Assembly (NCBI GenBank): GCA_017454585.1
Contig: JAFTCU010000003.1
Coordinates: 1-13,298, forward strand
From: Thermoguttaceae bacterium
GTDB taxonomy: Bacteria; Planctomycetota; Planctomycetia; Pirellulales; Thermoguttaceae
Direction: 5' to 3'
Length of the DNA: 13,298 bases
Part shown: piece after piece, positions 12,239-13,298 of the stretch
How positions within the stretch are numbered: the first letter of the stretch is position 1
Layout of the letters: each line of letters starts with the position of its first letter
Position numbers and translations under genes: made by a program
Notes under the pieces: model-generated
What the model saw: only the letters and a program-made list of their open reading frames with translations
Told to the model about the DNA's origin: nothing
Databases searched by the model: none

Positions 12239-13298
12239 ATGAACCGAATCTCACTCGCCCTTTTGTTTTTTCTGACGTTTTCCCTGACCGCCCTGGCCGA
12301 CGTGCCGACGAAGAAATTCATCGAGCTGGGCTGGGACATTCCGAACACCCAGTACATTCGCGGCCACTGGCAGGAAATGGAAGCCAATGCGCCGTTTGCC
12401 GGGATCATGTATGAGATCCGCGCCGCAGCCGGCGGGACTTCCTCGCAGCATTTCATGAGCCCCGACGACTGGAACCGTGAGGATTTTCAGTCCTGCATCG
12501 ACGACATGAACTCGTGCAAGTTCCAGCAGTTCACGGACAATTTTATCCGCATCAACTTCAGCCCCGGAACGGTCGATTGGGACGACGACGCGGGCTGGGA
12601 GCGTCTCTGCAAGAAGGCCGCCATCTGCGCCTGGGTCGCTCGTGAGACCGGCTCGAAAGGGGTCGCGCCCGATTTTGAGTCGTACGGAAGGACCCTCTTC
12701 CGCAACTGCCTCGAGATCAACAAAGGAAAGAGTTACGCCGAGATGAAGAAACTCGTGCGCACCCGCGGCGAGCAGTTCTGCAAGGCCCTGGCCAGTGAGT
12801 ACCCGAACATGACGGTCCTCTCTCTGTGGCTCAACTCGATCAACTCCAGCGCGGGCCGGAGCGTCAACCCCGACTCGCTTCTCGCGTCCTCCGGTTACGG
12901 TCTTCTCCCGGCATTCGTCGAGGGGATGCTTGCCGCGGCTCCGGCCGAAATGGTCCTCGTGGACGGCTGCGAGACCGGCTACTACATCGAGGGCGATGCG
13001 TTCCGCAAACAGGCCCTCGATATGATCCTCTGGACCGGAGCGTGTGCCAGACTCGTCGCGCCGGAACTCCGCCAGAAGTACCGCTCCCAGGTCCAGTGCG
13101 GCTTCGGCATTTACCTCGACATGTACACGAATCCCGAGGGAAGCCACTACTACCGCGGCCCACGTGAAGACGGCGGCTCACGGCTCGACCGTCTGTGCGA
13201 CAGTCTGCGCGAGTCGCTAGCCGCCTCGGACCAGTACGTCTGGGTTTACGGCGAGAAAAACCGCTGGTGGAACATTCCGGAAAATCAGAATCCTGAAA
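12239..13298 (+). CDS. Secreted TIM-barrel-like protein, possible glycoside hydrolase (3' truncated)
   Basis: The frame is open from ATG 12239 to the right edge (353 codons plus one base, no stop). A signal peptide (MNRISLALLFFLTFSLTALA, then DVP) opens the protein. Next comes FIELGWDIPNTQYIRGHWQEM, then FAGIMYEI. Further on are SKGVAPDFESYG, a YPNMTVLSLWLNS strand, YGLLPAFVEGML, MVLVDGCETGYY, QCGFGIYLDMY and SDQYVWVYGEKNRWW. Alternating strands and helices with acidic residues at strand ends (APDFE, VDGCE, YGEK) suggest a TIM barrel like those of glycoside hydrolases. It reads like a recurrent uncharacterised secreted family of planctomycetes and verrucomicrobia, but I cannot name the family or a substrate. 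The start is supported by the signal peptide and the promoter at 12128-12156; no Shine-Dalgarno. Confidence 0.8.
   Translation, partial: MNRISLALLFFLTFSLTALADVPTKKFIELGWDIPNTQYIRGHWQEMEANAPFAGIMYEIRAAAGGTSSQHFMSPDDWNREDFQSCIDDMNSCKFQQFTDNFIRINFSPGTVDWDDDAGWERLCKKAAICAWVARETGSKGVAPDFESYGRTLFRNCLEINKGKSYAEMKKLVRTRGEQFCKALASEYPNMTVLSLWLNSINSSAGRSVNPDSLLASSGYGLLPAFVEGMLAAAPAEMVLVDGCETGYYIEGDAFRKQALDMILWTGACARLVAPELRQKYRSQVQCGFGIYLDMYTNPEGSHYYRGPREDGGSRLDRLCDSLRESLAASDQYVWVYGEKNRWWNIPENQNPE

Noticed and set aside
12251..13147. Minus-strand open frame of 298 codons under the partial right-hand gene
   Set aside because: The plus frame has a signal peptide, a promoter and no stop to the window edge; the minus frame has no recognisable motifs.

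Overview
The window looks like chromosomal DNA from a free-living or gut-associated bacterium. My best guess is the PVC superphylum, most likely Planctomycetota. The grounds are inference only: GC-rich genes separated by AT-rich spacers, weak or absent Shine-Dalgarno sites, several secreted proteins of unknown family, a FkbO-type chorismatase homologue, and 'CACGGATTTTCACGG' intergenic repeats. There are ten protein genes (two cut by the window edges), one structural RNA gene on the minus strand and at least three repeat or mobile-element remnants.

Layout. 1-830 is the 3' end of leuS. 899-2043 is a promoter and a membrane-anchored protein with a long PAPEAA tail. 2139-3278 is an RluD-type pseudouridine synthase whose start codon abuts the U-tract of a terminator-like hairpin. 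3293-4395 is a strong promoter and a secreted thioredoxin-fold protein. 4461-6839 is a secreted GH51-type alpha-L-arabinofuranosidase with inserted sandwich domains. 6840-6961 is a nested inverted-repeat element. 7024-8465 is a secreted protein of unknown function translationally coupled to nadD. 8568-9824, on the minus strand, is a chorismatase/RidA-superfamily protein. 10262-10365, also minus, is the small SRP RNA. 10437-10764 is a deleted ISL3-like insertion sequence relic, 11 bases from the start of nrnA (10776-11768). 11769-12238 is a repeat-rich spacer. 12239-13298 begins a secreted TIM-barrel-like protein that runs off the end; its reading frame has no stop in the window.

How it fits together. 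The window mixes housekeeping functions with envelope and carbohydrate functions: LeuRS, rRNA pseudouridylation, NAD synthesis, RNA-fragment and pAp turnover, SRP targeting, a secreted thioredoxin, an arabinofuranosidase and other secreted proteins. I see no single dedicated pathway, defence island, CRISPR array or biosynthetic cluster. The most interesting material lies between genes: the ISL3 relic that appears to supply the nrnA promoter, an SRP RNA with an unusual apical tetraloop, two MITE-like inverted-repeat elements, and a recurring CCCCTTGAC -35 context at three promoters.
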